Below are positions 11,810-23,192 of a DNA stretch of 64,000 bases, in pieces. Positions within the stretch are counted from its first letter, which is position 1, and each line of letters opens with the position of its first letter. The DNA is from Lathyrus oleraceus (Eukaryota; Streptophyta; Magnoliopsida; Fabales; Fabaceae): NCBI RefSeq assembly GCF_024323335.1, contig NC_066585.1, positions 338,955,346 through 339,019,345 on the forward strand, in the 5' to 3' direction. The notes under the pieces are model-generated. The model did not search any database and had not been told where the DNA came from. It saw only the letters and a list, made by a program, of their open reading frames with translations. The position numbers and the translations under genes are program-made.

Positions 11810-13633
11810 GGCTTATGCACTGCCATTCTCAAGCTCAGAAAGCCATTGAACCTCTGCAAAGTTTCTTACTAAACCTCTGAACTTTGAATCGAGTTTCAAA
11901 TCTCAAGTATCCTCAAGCTATTCCTTTGGCTCAACAAGGTTCTCTAAAGTATGGTGGAGGTGTGACAACTTGAAGCAAGCAAAATAGTGGCCTGTATAGG
12001 AAGAACAAGTTCTCTGAAATCAGCCACTCAAGTGATTTTCAAGAAGTATGAAATCTGAACCAAACCTTAAATTTCTTGATGCCATGTTGTTGAGAATCTG
12101 TTCCTGATGATCAACATAGCTTTTAATTTCATTTTCATGAACTGAGTGGAATTTAATCTTGATTTTCAGTTTAGGGTTTCATTTTGTTCCTATCTTCGAT
12201 TGGCCTTAATGAGTACTCATAAATGATTTTGGATTCCACCATCTTACTCGCCATAAAGTTCTAAGCAACTTTGCTTCTTTGAGTTTTACATTTTAAGTTA
12301 TTTTTATTTTTTCCAGAAACCGGCCACCGCCCATGGTGGTCCGGTCGCCTTCTCGGGCGACCACACGTCCATCCCTCCAAAATTCAAAAATGGACCAATG
12401 AGAGTGTAACATGTGGTCCCTCCAAATTTCAAATTATGTTGTGTTCTCATACGTTAAGAACACGCGTTATGGCGGGCTTACATTAGATCCATTGGCTCAC
12501 ACTGAGCCACCTTATTAATGAGGAAAAGGGTCAGATCTGCGCGTGTGCTTACCATAGACCTTGCTCCCTTATTTTCCACTAGATTACATTTTAATTATTT
12601 TTGTTATTTATTTTAATTATTTTGTTTATTTAATATCTCTCAAACCCTTTGGAATTTTGAAAAATGTCCAACATGAAAGTTGTTTGAAATAATTTTCTCT
12701 TCCATAATATGTTTTTTGTTTATTTTACTGACCAATAGAAAATTAAAAATCATTTTTCTTTTTTTTTAAGTATTATTTTTAATGTATTTAAATCATAGTA
12801 ATTTCAGATTACATGATAAAAATACCAAACGTTTTGTGTATGATCCTTATATAATAGGTGACACTTTTCCTTCTTTGAGCTTTCTATTTTGAAGCATTTT
12901 TTCATTTAGTTTGATTTTTAGGGTTTATTATCCATTTATTTCAAAAGTTTGAAAATCCTAAGTGTTTCAAATGGGTTCATAAATGGTATATAGTTACACT
13001 TTTGGATTCCTTGGGTGATTGGTGACATTTTTTATGTTGGTCACTTTTTCATTTGAAGCTTATTTCTTAAAGTTCAAAATTAGGGTTTTCCTTTTGCCCT
13101 TTTTGCTTGATTCAAGTTGCAACTTGTCCTTGATAGATGATCAATATTAAATAATTGAGTCCTTGGTTTTAATTTGATATTTGGAGACTTTCTTATTTTG
13201 AAAGTTTTTTCATTTGAACCCTTTCTCAATTAGTTCTCATTTAGGTGTTGATTTTGATGTTTATGTTTGTTTTTGACTTGAAATGGACCTCCAATTTTGA
13301 TTCTTGATTTGTGATTCCATATTGATGTTTGTATGACATTGTGGAACACATTTGCTTCTGTCTACTTTGCATTTTTTGGTCCTTTTCATTTTCCCTTGAT
13401 TTCATGTTTGATTTGACCTAATTTTGGCATGTTTAAGTAACACATTGTATGATTAGAACCATAACTTATTTGATACTCATCAAGAATGAAATATATGAAC
13501 ATTATTGATTTTCCATATTATTATGCTTTATTTCCTCTTCTAAAATGTTGATATCATGTTTATATCTTGCACCTTTGATTCAATTCTCAAGGACGTTGTA
13601 GATTAGAGTTTATACCTTGCTAGCATGCCTTGT

Positions 13634-14127
13634 TAACATTCAAGCACCTTTTTAGAACCCGATTACTTATCTCCTAAACTTATAGCATATACCTTGTAGG
13701 ATGGGGGTTTGACATTATCCACCTTGGCTCCATGCTTGTGATCCTAAGCCAATAACGTTGCATTGTATGTTCATGCATTCATGTATCATAACATCCTTTA
13801 TCCATTTTCAAGGAAATATTACTTGGATTATTGCAAACTTGGACAAAGAAATTCCCTTGAAATACTATATCGGTTTGTCCCTCGATGTCCCTTCGATAAA
13901 AAATACCGGTACATCCCTCGGTTGTCCCTCGGATTGATGTTACGCCGGTTTGTCCCTAAAGGTTGCGATGTACGAATTATTTTCCAAGTTTGCAATAAAT
14001 CGGGTTGTGATCCTTGAAGATGGGTAAAGCATTTGCATTGAAAATTGTCAAAAAACTTTAGTTATCATTTTAGTTTCAATGATTCAAAAGCATACTCTTT
14101 TGTAAACTTCTCTCATTTATTTAGAGG
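13634..14127 (+). other. Ogre A leader remnant upstream of ORF1
   Basis: Matches 53399-53889 of copy C. It contains a cluster of CCGGT-N-TCCCTCG motifs (13868-13965) that is kept in C. The PBS and the first 450 bp of the leader are lost by the deletion at 13629-13633. The small open frames here (13763-14017) are the non-coding leader. Confidence 0.7.
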
Positions 14128-15364
14128 ATGTCTTTGGAAAAAGAAGCTAGGAGTCAGTTCCAGTTCAATTTCCCCGTTCCAGATCTGTCTCTATTACAAG
14201 ACTTGGCCACTCGTATGGAAGATCATGATGGTTTTAGGAAGAGGTATGGAAATATCTTATCTTTGATGAAAGTGAAAGTGGATAACATGGCTTTGAGGGT
14301 TCTTTCACATTTTTATGGCCCAACATATCATTGTTTCACTTTCTCTGATTATCAATTATCCCCGACTCTCGAAGAATTCGCTTACATTGTGGGAATTACG
14401 ATCCGTAACAAGGTCCCTTTTATTGGAGGAGAGGAGGTACGAAAGTCCTATGTTATTGGGGAATCTCCACATGTTCCAAAGGGCGAAGTAGAAAATGGCC
14501 TCACCACTAAAGGAGGAATTTCCGGTTTCCCCATCAAGTATTTAGTGGAAAGAGCTTCACATTATGCCAACATGGGGAGTAATGATGTATTTGAGGCAAT
14601 CTTGGCCTTGATGATTTATGGGATTCTACTCTTTCCAAGCTTCAAAGACTTTGTCGATATGGATGCTATTCGGGTTTTCATGACTGGTAATATGGTTCCT
14701 ACTCTTCTAGGAGATGTCTATTACTTCATCCACTTTAGGACCGAGAAGAAAGGTGGATGGGTCCGTTGTGGTGCACCTATATTGTACAAGTTTTTTATTT
14801 CGCACTTGCTGCAGTCCACTCTCTACAACAAGGAAATCTCATGTGGTCAAAAAAGCTTATGGCTCTTACTATTAGGGATATAGTATGGTACAATGTGACC
14901 TATGATATTGGGATGATTGTAGTGAGTTATGGAGAATTCCCTAACCTACCTCTTATTTGTACCAAGGGAGTTATTACCTATAATCCATCTTTAGCATACT
15001 GTCAGTTTGGCTATTCCTGGATGATAAGCCTAAGTCTGTTTTGGTTACTCCTGTTATCATTCGAGAAGGTGAAGAGAATGTGAATATTAGAAGGGATGTT
15101 GTGAAGGCTTGGTCTCATATTTCTCGTAAGAAAAACTCCGAGTTAGGTCCTCAAAACTGTGTGGCAAAAGAGCCTTATACCACTTGGGTTAAAAGTTGGG
15201 CTTCCAAGTACAAAATGCCATACCTACCTCCACCACCTCTGGGTAGCGAGCTCGTGAAACCTGCTCATGACTCTTTTGAGGAATTCAAGAAGCTAAAGGA
15301 AGAGAACGCCCAATTAGTGAAATATAGAGACATTTGGGAGAACAAATTCTACTTTGCTAATGGG

Positions 15365-15369
15365 GAATG
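15365..15369 (+). repeat. Target-site duplication GAATG, left
   Basis: GAATG before TGTAGG (15370), repeated at 16842-16846 after ...AATTTCA. Both flank a TG...CA-bounded LTR. Confidence 0.85.
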
Positions 15370-15560
15370 TGTAGGTGCTTAATTGGCTGCATTATATGGT
15401 AAAACACTAGCTGGTTACTAATGTCTTGACTGATGTCATGACATGGTATGTATGTGTGACTACATTGTAGGTTAGAATATCTAACTGTACTCTGATGTCT
15501 TGACTGATGTCATGACACACTTGAGTAGTTACTGCAGGATTAGCTAACACAGGATTTATT

Positions 15561-16030
15561 GAATGTCAAACTGGATGCTGTGACATTCATACCTGTCAGC
15601 AGATACTAAGGAATAGAACAGCTGGTGTTCTGTTAGAACTTAGTATTTATTTCCAGTCTGGTTATCAAGGAAAGACCAGACCTGGCATAAGGCCTACTGA
15701 CTGAATGTCAAACTGGATGTTATGACATTCATCATTGATAGCAGCTACTGAACATTAGACAGAGTGGTGTTCTGCTATACTTCAGCATGTTACTTAGTCT
15801 GTTCTTCAAGAGAATAACAGAACTAACTTAAGGCCAAATGTGTAAATGTTAAATTGGACACTTTGACATTTATTAATGTAAGCTGTTACTGTAGTATGGT
15901 CATTTTGATCATGTACAGGTCAGCAAAATTGTACAGTCTGTTTTCTGGAAAAACAGACTCAGCATATGGACCTTGATGTCAAGCTGAATGTCGTGACATT
16001 CATTCCTGACAGCATATGCTATATTGTAGG
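15561..16030 (+). repeat. Degenerate tandem repeats (about 131-152 bp) in U3 of the solo LTR
   Basis: Units start with a GAATGTCAAACTGGATG-like core at 15561, 15713, 15844 and about 15975. Each has the near-palindrome pair GTCAAACTGGATG...TGACATTCAT and then a GTCTG..AGACC-like segment. Upstream of the TATA box, they look like enhancer-type repeats of an LTR promoter. Confidence 0.7.
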
Positions 16031-16235
16031 TTGTTCAGTTTTCTGTTTCAGGTTTTTCTCAGGCTATTCTTCAGGGATTCAACAGCTGAGAGAAAATCCA
16101 GGAAATCAACAACCAAGCTACATTTAATGAACCTAACAAATAGCCTATTTGTTAGTAACCAAAATGTTGAATTTATGGGAACTCGCGTGACCTTAAATTC
16201 AGGAGAATACAGGTGCAAAAGCCCAGGTACTGCAA

Positions 16236-16244
16236 TATAAAAGG
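16236..16244 (+). promoter_or_regulatory. TATA box of the solo LTR in ORF1
   Basis: TATAAAAGG, about 200 bp downstream of the U3 repeat array and about 600 bp before the LTR end. It points toward the Ogre A gag region. Confidence 0.55.
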
Positions 16245-16841
16245 AAGGCGTTCCTTCATTCAGTTTCGGGGATTTTGAGGCGTGAAGATTTTGTGTGTCC
16301 ATCATACTTCATTGCTGTATTTTTGTGAGTCTTGTATTAGACGTATCTTGTAAGCTAAGCCATTATCAAGTAGATGATTGTTGTGGCATAGGGTGTTCAT
16401 TGAGTTGTAAGTGTTGTGTCGCTCAAAGCTTTTAAGCGTGAGTGCTGTGTATCTTGATTAAAGCTGTGAAGCACAATCAAGAGTTGTTTGAAGTGTGACT
16501 TCAAATTGTCTTTAATATTGATTAAAGGTAATAATCACTGAGGTGATTGAGGGGGAGTGAGTAGGAACTCTGATCTTAGTGTAAGATTGAAATTGCATTG
16601 GGTAGGGATTAAGTGATAAGTTGTAAACGGGTGAGTTTATCTTTGAATTAATACTACTAATAGTGGATTTCATCCCTGGCTTGGTAGCCCCCAGATGTAG
16701 GTCATGTTGGACTGAACTGGGTAAACAATTACTTGTGTTATTTACTGCACTTACTTTTAAGTTCTGCATAATTCCTGTCTGTGCAGAATTGGATGTCATA
16801 ACAACCCGTGTGACATCTAAAGTCTGATAACTAGAATTTCA

Positions 16842-16846
16842 GAATG
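16842..16846 (+). repeat. Target-site duplication GAATG, right
   Basis: Second copy of the TSD. The ORF1 coding frame resumes across it: GAATG is read G-E-C... on the left copy and continues after the right copy. Confidence 0.85.
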
Positions 16847-17081
16847 TTCTAAACTCCGTAGTCAACTACAAGAGAAGGAAGATGTGATTGTTTGACAAAG
16901 GGTAGCTTTAGAATAAGGGGTCGCCAAGAGGAAAAGGCTGGATAGAGATCTCAAGGCATCTTGGTTTACTTTCGATCAACACAAGGAGAAGCTGATAAAT
17001 ATCGAAGGACTTCTTGGACAAGTATTGGAAGAGAAGACCGCTCTGAAGGCTGAGTTGAAGACTAGGCCTAGGGTTCCTTGA

Positions 17082-17337
17082 TTTGTTGTATTTCTGTTTG
17101 TACTTTTCTTTATTGCTTTTATTTATAATCACTTATTGTATTTCCTTGTAATGCAATGTTACTTTCAGTTTGAAAGAAGTTTGTAAATGTTTAAAACTTA
17201 TCAAGTCCTTGAAAGTAAGAAGTGATAAAGTAAAAAGAAATCATGTGCATCCATGCATCATTTGCATCATTTATTGTCATATTTTGTCAAAATAAAATAC
17301 TTTTCAATGGCCTCATTCTTTTCTATTCTCTTCTTCA
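17082..17337 (+). other. ORF1-gag spacer with splice-acceptor-like end (A)
   Basis: AT-rich, without coding potential, similar to 54555-54810 in C. It ends in a pyrimidine-rich tract and CAG (TATTCTCTTCTTCAG, up to about 17338) right where gag homology begins. A comparable tract ends in TAG in C and CAG in B. No certain donor was found. Confidence 0.5.
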
Positions 17338-19280
17338 GAAGTGCCTGCTACCCGTCAGAGATATCCAACAAGAGCTAATATTCAATTAAGGATGGATGCA
17401 CTCGAACAAGCAAACTGTGAACTACATGAAGAGATTTTCACTCTCCGAGCCAGCTAGGAGAAACAAGCTGCATTGATTGAAACCTTGATGGCAAGGTTGG
17501 AACTTATAGCTTCAACTCCTTTGTGTAAAACCCTGTCTGTTCTGGTTGTTTCTATACTACTATACATATTACAATTCCTATCATAACTGTGGTTACTGCT
17601 ACTACAACTACCAACTTCGGTATGTCATCCGGATTTGCTTACTCCTTTGGCCATCCTTATGACCCTCCTCATGGATTTCAAGGATTCACTCCTCCGCTAG
17701 AATTGACTTAAGGATTTCCAACCGGTACTTTTAGTCCCTATGGTCCTTATGGACCCCAACCTCTGGTTTCTCATCCGCTCACTTTGCAATACTATGGCGG
17801 TAATCCCTATGGAGCTCAACTTTCCATGCTCTTTGGAAACCCTGACTATACTGTATCACCTGCTGATATGGTCACTTACCCTCTTTAAGAGGACCCCGCT
17901 AATTTATATCATGGCCCGAGCATCCACTCAGAAGCTGCCGAGGACGCAATACAAGGTCAAATCCAAGCTCTTAGCAAGAAACTGAATGCCCTCTAAGGGA
18001 AGGATCTTTTTGGCAAGAACGCGGGCGGGATGTGCCTCGTTCCCAATGTAAGGGTCTCTGCTAAATTCAAGGTACCAGAATTCGAGAAATACAAGGGCAA
18101 TACTTGTCCTCAGACGTAAATGGTCATGTATTATAGGAAGATGGCCGCCTACACAGATGATGACAAACTCTTGATTCACTACTTCCAAGACCCTTTGTCC
18201 GGTGCTCCGTTAAGATGGTATATGAGCTTGGAGCGTGCAAAAATACAAAACTTTCTTGATCTCGGTGAGACATTTATGCAACACTATAAGTATAATTTGG
18301 ACATGGCGCCATATCGTACTCAATTGGGCAACATGTCCTAAAAAGAGCGCGAGTCATTTAAGGAATACACACAAAGGTGGCGGGAAGTTGCTGCCCTAGT
18401 CACTCCGCCTGTTGAAGAAAAAGATTTGTGCAAACTATTCTTGAGGACCCTAGACTCCTTTTACTATAACAAATTCATTTCTAGCATGCCTCGTGACTTC
18501 ACCGAGATGGTGGGGTCCGGTGTACAACTCGAAGAAGGGGTAAAAGAAGGAAGAGTGGCTCGTGATAATTCAGCACCTGCTAGTGGCACCAAAAAGTTTA
18601 GTGGATGGAAGAAAAAGAAAGAAGGAAATGCTAATGCTACTTTCCACCACCGACCAAGCAATAGAAGACAACAACATCAACCAACTTCCCAAGCAGCTCC
18701 AGCTCCACAAGTGCAACATCCTATGTCAGGCTACTATCAACAACCCTTGTTAGCCGCAGTGGCACCAGGGGCACCTACGATGCCAAATCTGCCCTTGCCA
18801 CCGCACCCGATGTTCCCCGTTAATACTTCACCATATCTGTAGTTGCCACAATAATATCAGCCTTATCCATAGTATCCACAACAACCACCACCTCAGTATC
18901 AGCCGTAGCGGCAACAACAACGACATCAACGAAGACAACAACCATCTACATCTGCTACTCAGCAAAATCCACGTCCCCCGAAGACTCAATTCCAGTTTGA
19001 TCCAATCCTGATGACATACACTGATCTACTACTTTCTATGCTCACCCAGAATCTCATAGAGAAGCGTGCCACACCACCAGTGCCTGACAAGTTGCATAGA
19101 TGGTATAAACCTAATGAACGTTTTTCTTTCCACTATGACACGCCAGGGCATGACACTGAAAATTGCTTTGTATTCAAAGGAAAAGTCCAAGAACTGGTGA
19201 GATTGGGGATGATTAAGTTCGGTGACATGCCAAATGTGACAACTAACCATTTCCTGGGCATGGGGTAGTAAATATGATTA
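17338..19280 (+). pseudogene. Ogre A Gag, degraded
   Basis: Structural protein of the retrotransposon particle. Gag homology starts RQRYPTRANIQ (17350-17385), upstream of the first ATG (17392). Then come a coiled-coil-like N-terminal segment (17392-17510), a frameshifted Pro/Gly/Tyr-rich linker (17640-17930), and the retrotransposon-gag capsid domain (about 18060-18500: LLIHYFQDPLSGAPLRWYM, FLDLGETFMQHYKYNLDM). A Q/P-rich linker with in-frame stops follows (18660-18960), then a single zinc-knuckle-like motif FHYDTPGHDTENC (about 19120-19170). Its first Cys is Phe here but Cys in C and B. Stops include TAA after LGNMS (18339-18341) and several at former Gln codons (18841-18910); these stops are shared with C. 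Confidence 0.8.
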
Positions 19281-20442
19281 CCGAAGATGAAAACTTGATT
19301 ATGGATATCCTGAAAGTAAAGACTCCATTAGTGCTTGTGCACCTCAAGCTGTTCAAGGCCGGTATTCTAAAGCAAAATCATGAGAAGTGTTCTGTTTGTC
19401 TGATAAAGCTATACCTTGGGGGTACGAGCCCACTGTCACCATGAATGGTGTTAAGAAACCATTGGTCAACAACAAAGTTGTCACTAATATTGTCGATGCA
19501 AGTAGTCTCACAAGAAGCGGTAGGATTTTCACTCCTGCTAATCTTAGAGGTGGTAAGGCTGTGGTCGAGAAGCCTGACAATGGTAAAGCTCCATTGATCA
19601 TTCCTGAGAGTAGACCCATACAAGATATTGAGGCTGAAGAGTTTTTGCGCCTGATACGAAAGAGTGATTATAAGGTGGTGGATCAATTTATTCAAACCCA
19701 ATAAAAGATATCTGTTACGGCTTTGCTCTTAAACTCTGAAGCGCACCGCAAGGCTCTCTTGAAAGTCTTGGGGCAAGCCTATGTAAATCCAGATGCCACG
19801 ATTGATCAGTTTGACCATGTATTTGGAAACATTACGTCTTACAACACACTAAGATTTTATGACAATGAGTTGCTCGCCGAGGTGAAAAAGCATAACAAAG
19901 CTATCTACATATCCATGGGATATGAAAAAGATTCTCTTTCACATGTTTTGGTTGATACCAACTCTTCTTTGAATGTGATGCCAAAGATTACTCTTGCCAA
20001 GTTGTGTTATATTGGTGCTGATATCAGACCAAGCGAGGTTCTTGTGAATGCTTTTGATAGTTCTAACAGGACTGTAATGGGTGAAATTATCTTACCAATG
20101 ATGGTTGGTTCGCATCAGTTTCAAATTCTCTTCCAGGTGATAGATATTAATATTGGTTACAGTTGTCTGCTTGGAAGACTGTGGATTCATAACGCATGCG
20201 CCGTCACATCCACCTTGCACCAAAAATTGAAATTCATCCAAAATGGAAAGCTTGCTATTGTTTATGGTGAGCAAGTCTTGATGATTAGTCAATTATCTGC
20301 TTTCATATACATTAACGTAGAAGAGGATGTTGTCATCACCCCGTTTCAAGGGCTTGATATTGCAAATGCAGTGCGAATTGAGGACCTCAATGAGGAGGAT
20401 AACGTGGGAACTTCTATGGTATCTTTGAAATATGTGCAATAA
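19281..20442 (+). pseudogene. Ogre A protease region, inactive
   Basis: Linker plus aspartic protease that would cut Gag-Pol. Reading: a gag-pro linker (LTRSGRIFTPANLRGG, about 19505-19555), a stop at 19702 and a frame change. An open stretch of 239 codons (19723-20442) then contains the protease: active-site motif LVDTNSSLNVMP at 19948-19984 where the family has DTGSS (intact in B), then GEIILPMMVG and the flap/C-terminal ILFQVIDINIGYSCLLGRLWIH. The Gly to Asn change in the active-site triplet should inactivate it. Compared with C, 232 bp are missing at 19401 (TGA microhomology), shifting the frame. Confidence 0.8.
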
Positions 20443-20685
20443 GTGGTGGCCGTTGGCCAAACCTCGGGTTGGGGAATGATTGTGCAACTCAGTGATAACA
20501 AAGACCGTAGTGGGTTAGGGTTTAATCCTTATGAGAAGTCGACCCAGGTACCGAGGACTATTCAAGAGGTGAAGTTAATTTCTGAGACATTTAGAAGAGG
20601 CGGGTTTATGGACCATTCATGTGCTATCCTACAAGATGGTGCGGATGAAGGACCAAACTTTGTAACGAGAGGAGGATCAAGCTAG
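20443..20685 (+). pseudogene. Post-protease segment with G-patch-like motif (A)
   Basis: An 80-codon open stretch directly after the protease, separated by one TAA (20440-20442; the C copy reads through with a Gln codon here). It holds SGWGMIVQLSDNKDRSGLGF (about 20467-20525), a glycine pattern like G-patch domains, followed by an acidic stretch ending SS. The same module occurs in C (58140-58361), and its first half in B (37065-37105). The G-patch comparison is my inference; retroviral proteases are known to carry C-terminal G-patches. Confidence 0.6.
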
Positions 20686-20960
20686 AGGACTCCTAATTGG
20701 ACATCTATAGATATTCCTGAAGTCATGCATGTGTCAGAGTAATATGTTTTGCTGTTTTTTTCTGTTTTTCAAAAGTTGCCCTCTGCTCTACTCAAGGCAG
20801 AGGTGTTTTTGTTTGGGCTTCATGAATTTTGTTGCAACTCTTAATAGCATAAATAAAAGTTCATTTTGATTTCAATTATGTCTTTTTCCTTTTTGTTTTA
20901 TTCGGAAAAATGGTAAAGAAAATAAAACTTTCAAAAACATAATGAGAAACTTTTATTTGC
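20686..20960 (+). other. PRO-RT spacer, probably the Ogre pol intron (A)
   Basis: 275 bp of T/A-rich sequence without coding similarity between the protease module and RT, as expected from the intron described for Ogre between these domains. Acceptor-like ends are ATTTATTTCAG (20968-20978) and ATGTGTAG (21010-21017), both inside the next open frame. C has the same spacer with altered acceptor bases. I cannot place a donor with confidence. Confidence 0.5.
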
Positions 20961-23192
20961 ATGTGCAATTTATTTCAGCCAGTTTCTAAAAATAAAAAAC
21001 ATAAATGCATGTGTAGATTTCTTAATAAACCAATTGAACGCAATGACCCTGCACCCTCTCCTGACTTTGAATTCTCAGTGTATGAAGCAGAGGAAGAAGA
21101 GTTTGAAGAGATCCCAGATGAAATTTTCGGATTGCTAGAACAAGAGGACAAAACTCTTGAGCCCTACAAAGAGCCGATGGAATTGATCAACTTGGGTACC
21201 AAGGTAGATAAGAAGAAAGTGCGAATTGGGGCATTACTCGACTCTAATGTGAAGCACAGGTTGACAACACTGCTAAGAGAATATGTTGATGTGTTTGCTT
21301 GGTCCTACCAATACATGCCAGGCTTGGACACCGATATCGTTGAACACAAGTTGCCACTCCGGCCCGAATGCCCACCTGTGAAGCAAAAACTAAGAAGAAC
21401 TCATCCTGACATGTCCGTCAAAATCAAAGAAGAAGCACAAAAGCGGTTTGATATTGGGTTTCTGATTACATATATATATTCCCAATGGATTTCCAACATT
21501 GTGCCTGTGTCGAAAAAGGATGGAAAGGTCAGGATGGGCGTGGACTATAGGGATCTAAATAGAGCCAGCCTGAAGGATGACTTCCTTCTACCTTACATAG
21601 ACATGTTGGTAGACAATATTGCGAAATACAGTTTCTTTTCGTTTATGGATGGTTTCTCCGGATATAACTAGATCAAAATGGCACAAGATGACATGGAAAA
21701 AACAACGTTTATCACCCCATGGGGAACATTATGTTATAGAGTGATTCCTTTCGGATTGAAGAACGATGGTGCAACGTACTAGAGGGCCATGACAACCCTA
21801 TTCCATGACATGATGCATAAAGAGATTGAGGTTTATGTGGATGCTATGATAGCCAAATCTCAAACAGAGGTAGACCATTTTGATCATCTTTTGAAACTGT
21901 TCAAGCGCCTGAGAAAATATCAGCTTCATCTAAATCCCAACAAATACACATTTGGGGTACGGTCTGGTAAGTTACTCGGTTTCATTGTCAGTCAGAAGGG
22001 TATTGAGGTAGACCCCGATAAACTAAAAGCTATAAGAGATATGCCTGCACCAAAGACAGAAAAACAAGCCCGAGGCTTCGTTGAAAGGTTGAATTACATT
22101 TCTAGGTTTATATCAAATATGACTGCAACCTGCTCTCCGATCTTCAAGCTGTTGAGAAAAGATCAAGCCGTGGTTTGGAACAAAGACTATCAAACTTTTG
22201 ATAAGTTCAAAGAATATTTGTAAGAGCCCCCCATCCCGCTCCCCCCTGTTGAGGGAAGACCTTTGATAATGTATCCTACCGTGCTCGATGAATCCATGCA
22301 TTGTATCCTTGGTCAACAAGATGAGATGGGTAAGAAAGAGCACGCAATTTACTATTTGAGCATGAAGTTCACAGACTGTGAGACAAGGTACTCGATGCTT
22401 GAGAAAACCTGTTGTGCACTAGCATGGGCTGCCAAGCGCCTCCGCCAATACATGGTGAATCATACTACTTGGTTGATCTCGAGACTGGATCCAATCAAGT
22501 ATATCTTTAAGAAGCATGTTGTGACCGGCCGGATTACTCGTTGGCAAATACTATTATCCGAGTATGATATTAAGTATCACACCCTAAAAGCTATTAAAGG
22601 GAGTATCCTCGCTGATTATTTGGCACATAAGCCTGTTGAGGATCCTCAATCTGTGCAATTTGACTTTCCTGATGAAGATGTTATGGCTTTGAGAATGAAA
22701 GACAATGATGATCCAACTATTGAAGAAGGTCCCGAGCCTAGATCCATTTGGGGTTTAATGTTCGACGATACTGTCAATGCATATGGACATGGCATAGGAG
22801 CTGTAATTATTACTCCTCGAGGTTCACATATACCTTTCGCAATAAGGGTAGATTTTAATTGCACCAACAACATTGCAGAGTATGAGGCATGCATCCTTGG
22901 TTTGGAAGAGGCTACTGATATACATATCAAATTTCTTGAAGTGTTCGGTGACTCGACTCTTGTCATCAATCAGATTAAAGGAGAGTGGGAAACTCGTCAT
23001 CCGGGTTTGATCCCATATAAAGATTATGCCAGAAGATTGTCTACTTTCTTTACTGAAGTAGAATTCCATCACATCCCTCGGGACGAGAACCAAATAGTAG
23101 ATGCTCTTGCTACACTATCCTCCATGTATAGGGTGAATTTGCATAGAGAAGTGCCTTCCATCAATATCCAGAAAGGTGATAAACCTGCATAT
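20961..23192 (+). pseudogene. Ogre A reverse transcriptase, RNase H and second RNase H, degraded
   Basis: Copies element RNA into DNA. Order seen: an acidic linker (VYEAEEEEFEEIPDEI, 21080-21130), then RT (about 21370-22220) with VPVSKKDGKVRMGVDYRDLN and FMDGFSGYN. The catalytic loop is VYVDAM (YVDA at 21834-21845) where C retains YVDD. Next is the gypsy RNase H (22260-22650: ILGQQDE, YYLSMKFTDCETRYSMLEK). A second, Tat-type RNase H follows (about 22745-23125: GVGAVI-like GIGAVIITPRGSH, AEYEACILGLEEA, FGDSTLVINQIKGEW, DALATLSSMY). Stops occur at 21669, 21780 and 22221, with a 1-codon frame loss near 22190. It is truncated at 23192 by an LTR insertion. Inactive on sequence grounds. Confidence 0.85.

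Larger units (their letters stand above)
8422..13633 (+). mobile_element. Ogre A 5' LTR, 3'-truncated, interrupted by a solo LTR
   Basis: Collinear with the middle LTR: 8422 matches 47657, 9832 onward matches about 47770 onward, and 13630 matches 51482. It starts TGTCATACCCCAAATTTTACC. Two changes break it: a solo LTR at 8526-9826, and a deletion at 13629-13633 corresponding to positions 51481-53393 of the middle copy. That deletion removes the last 1.4 kb of the LTR, the poly(A) region, the PBS and 450 bp of leader. Many small indels distinguish it from the middle LTR, for example a 42-bp segment near 11535 that is missing near 49480. Confidence 0.85.
15370..16841 (+). mobile_element. Solo LTR, probably Ty1/copia (SIRE/Maximus-like), 1,472 bp
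   Basis: Starts TGTAGGTGCTTAATTGG, ends CTAGAATTTCA, with TSD GAATG on both sides, inserted in the 3' part of A's ORF1. No internal domains. A TATA box (TATAAAAGG, 16236-16244) fixes plus orientation. The stretch after it (GATTGAGGGGGAGTGAGTAGG and neighbours, 16540-16600) resembles legume SIRE/Maximus LTRs as I remember them; the lineage call is uncertain. The U3 part contains degenerate tandem repeats (15561-16030). Copy C cannot serve as an empty site because it lacks this interval. Confidence 0.85.
14128..17081 (+). pseudogene. Ogre A ORF1 protein (plant-mobile-domain-like), broken and interrupted by a solo LTR
   Basis: The extra ORF upstream of gag in Ogre elements; its function is not established. 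The ATG at 14128 opens 251 codons. The N-terminal domain holds YHCFTFSDYQLSPTLEEF (residues about 69-86), which matches B (YHCFTFPDYQLMPTLEEY). This family resembles plant mobile domain / DUF7745-type proteins (from memory). Frameshifts near 14829 and 15060 move the homologous reading into two other frames. At 15365-15369 a solo LTR interrupts it. After the TSD the frame resumes in register as a charged, coiled-coil-like tail (EEKTALKAELKTR, near 17030-17069) ending TGA at 17079-17081. There are two further stops in the tail (near 16890-16915). Copy C has a deletion across the middle; B has a longer coiled-coil tail. Confidence 0.75.

Noticed and set aside
22646..22969. Minus-strand 107-codon frame, also open in C (60312-60635)
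   Set aside because: Exact antisense of the second RNase H coding region; its conservation follows from the sense gene.
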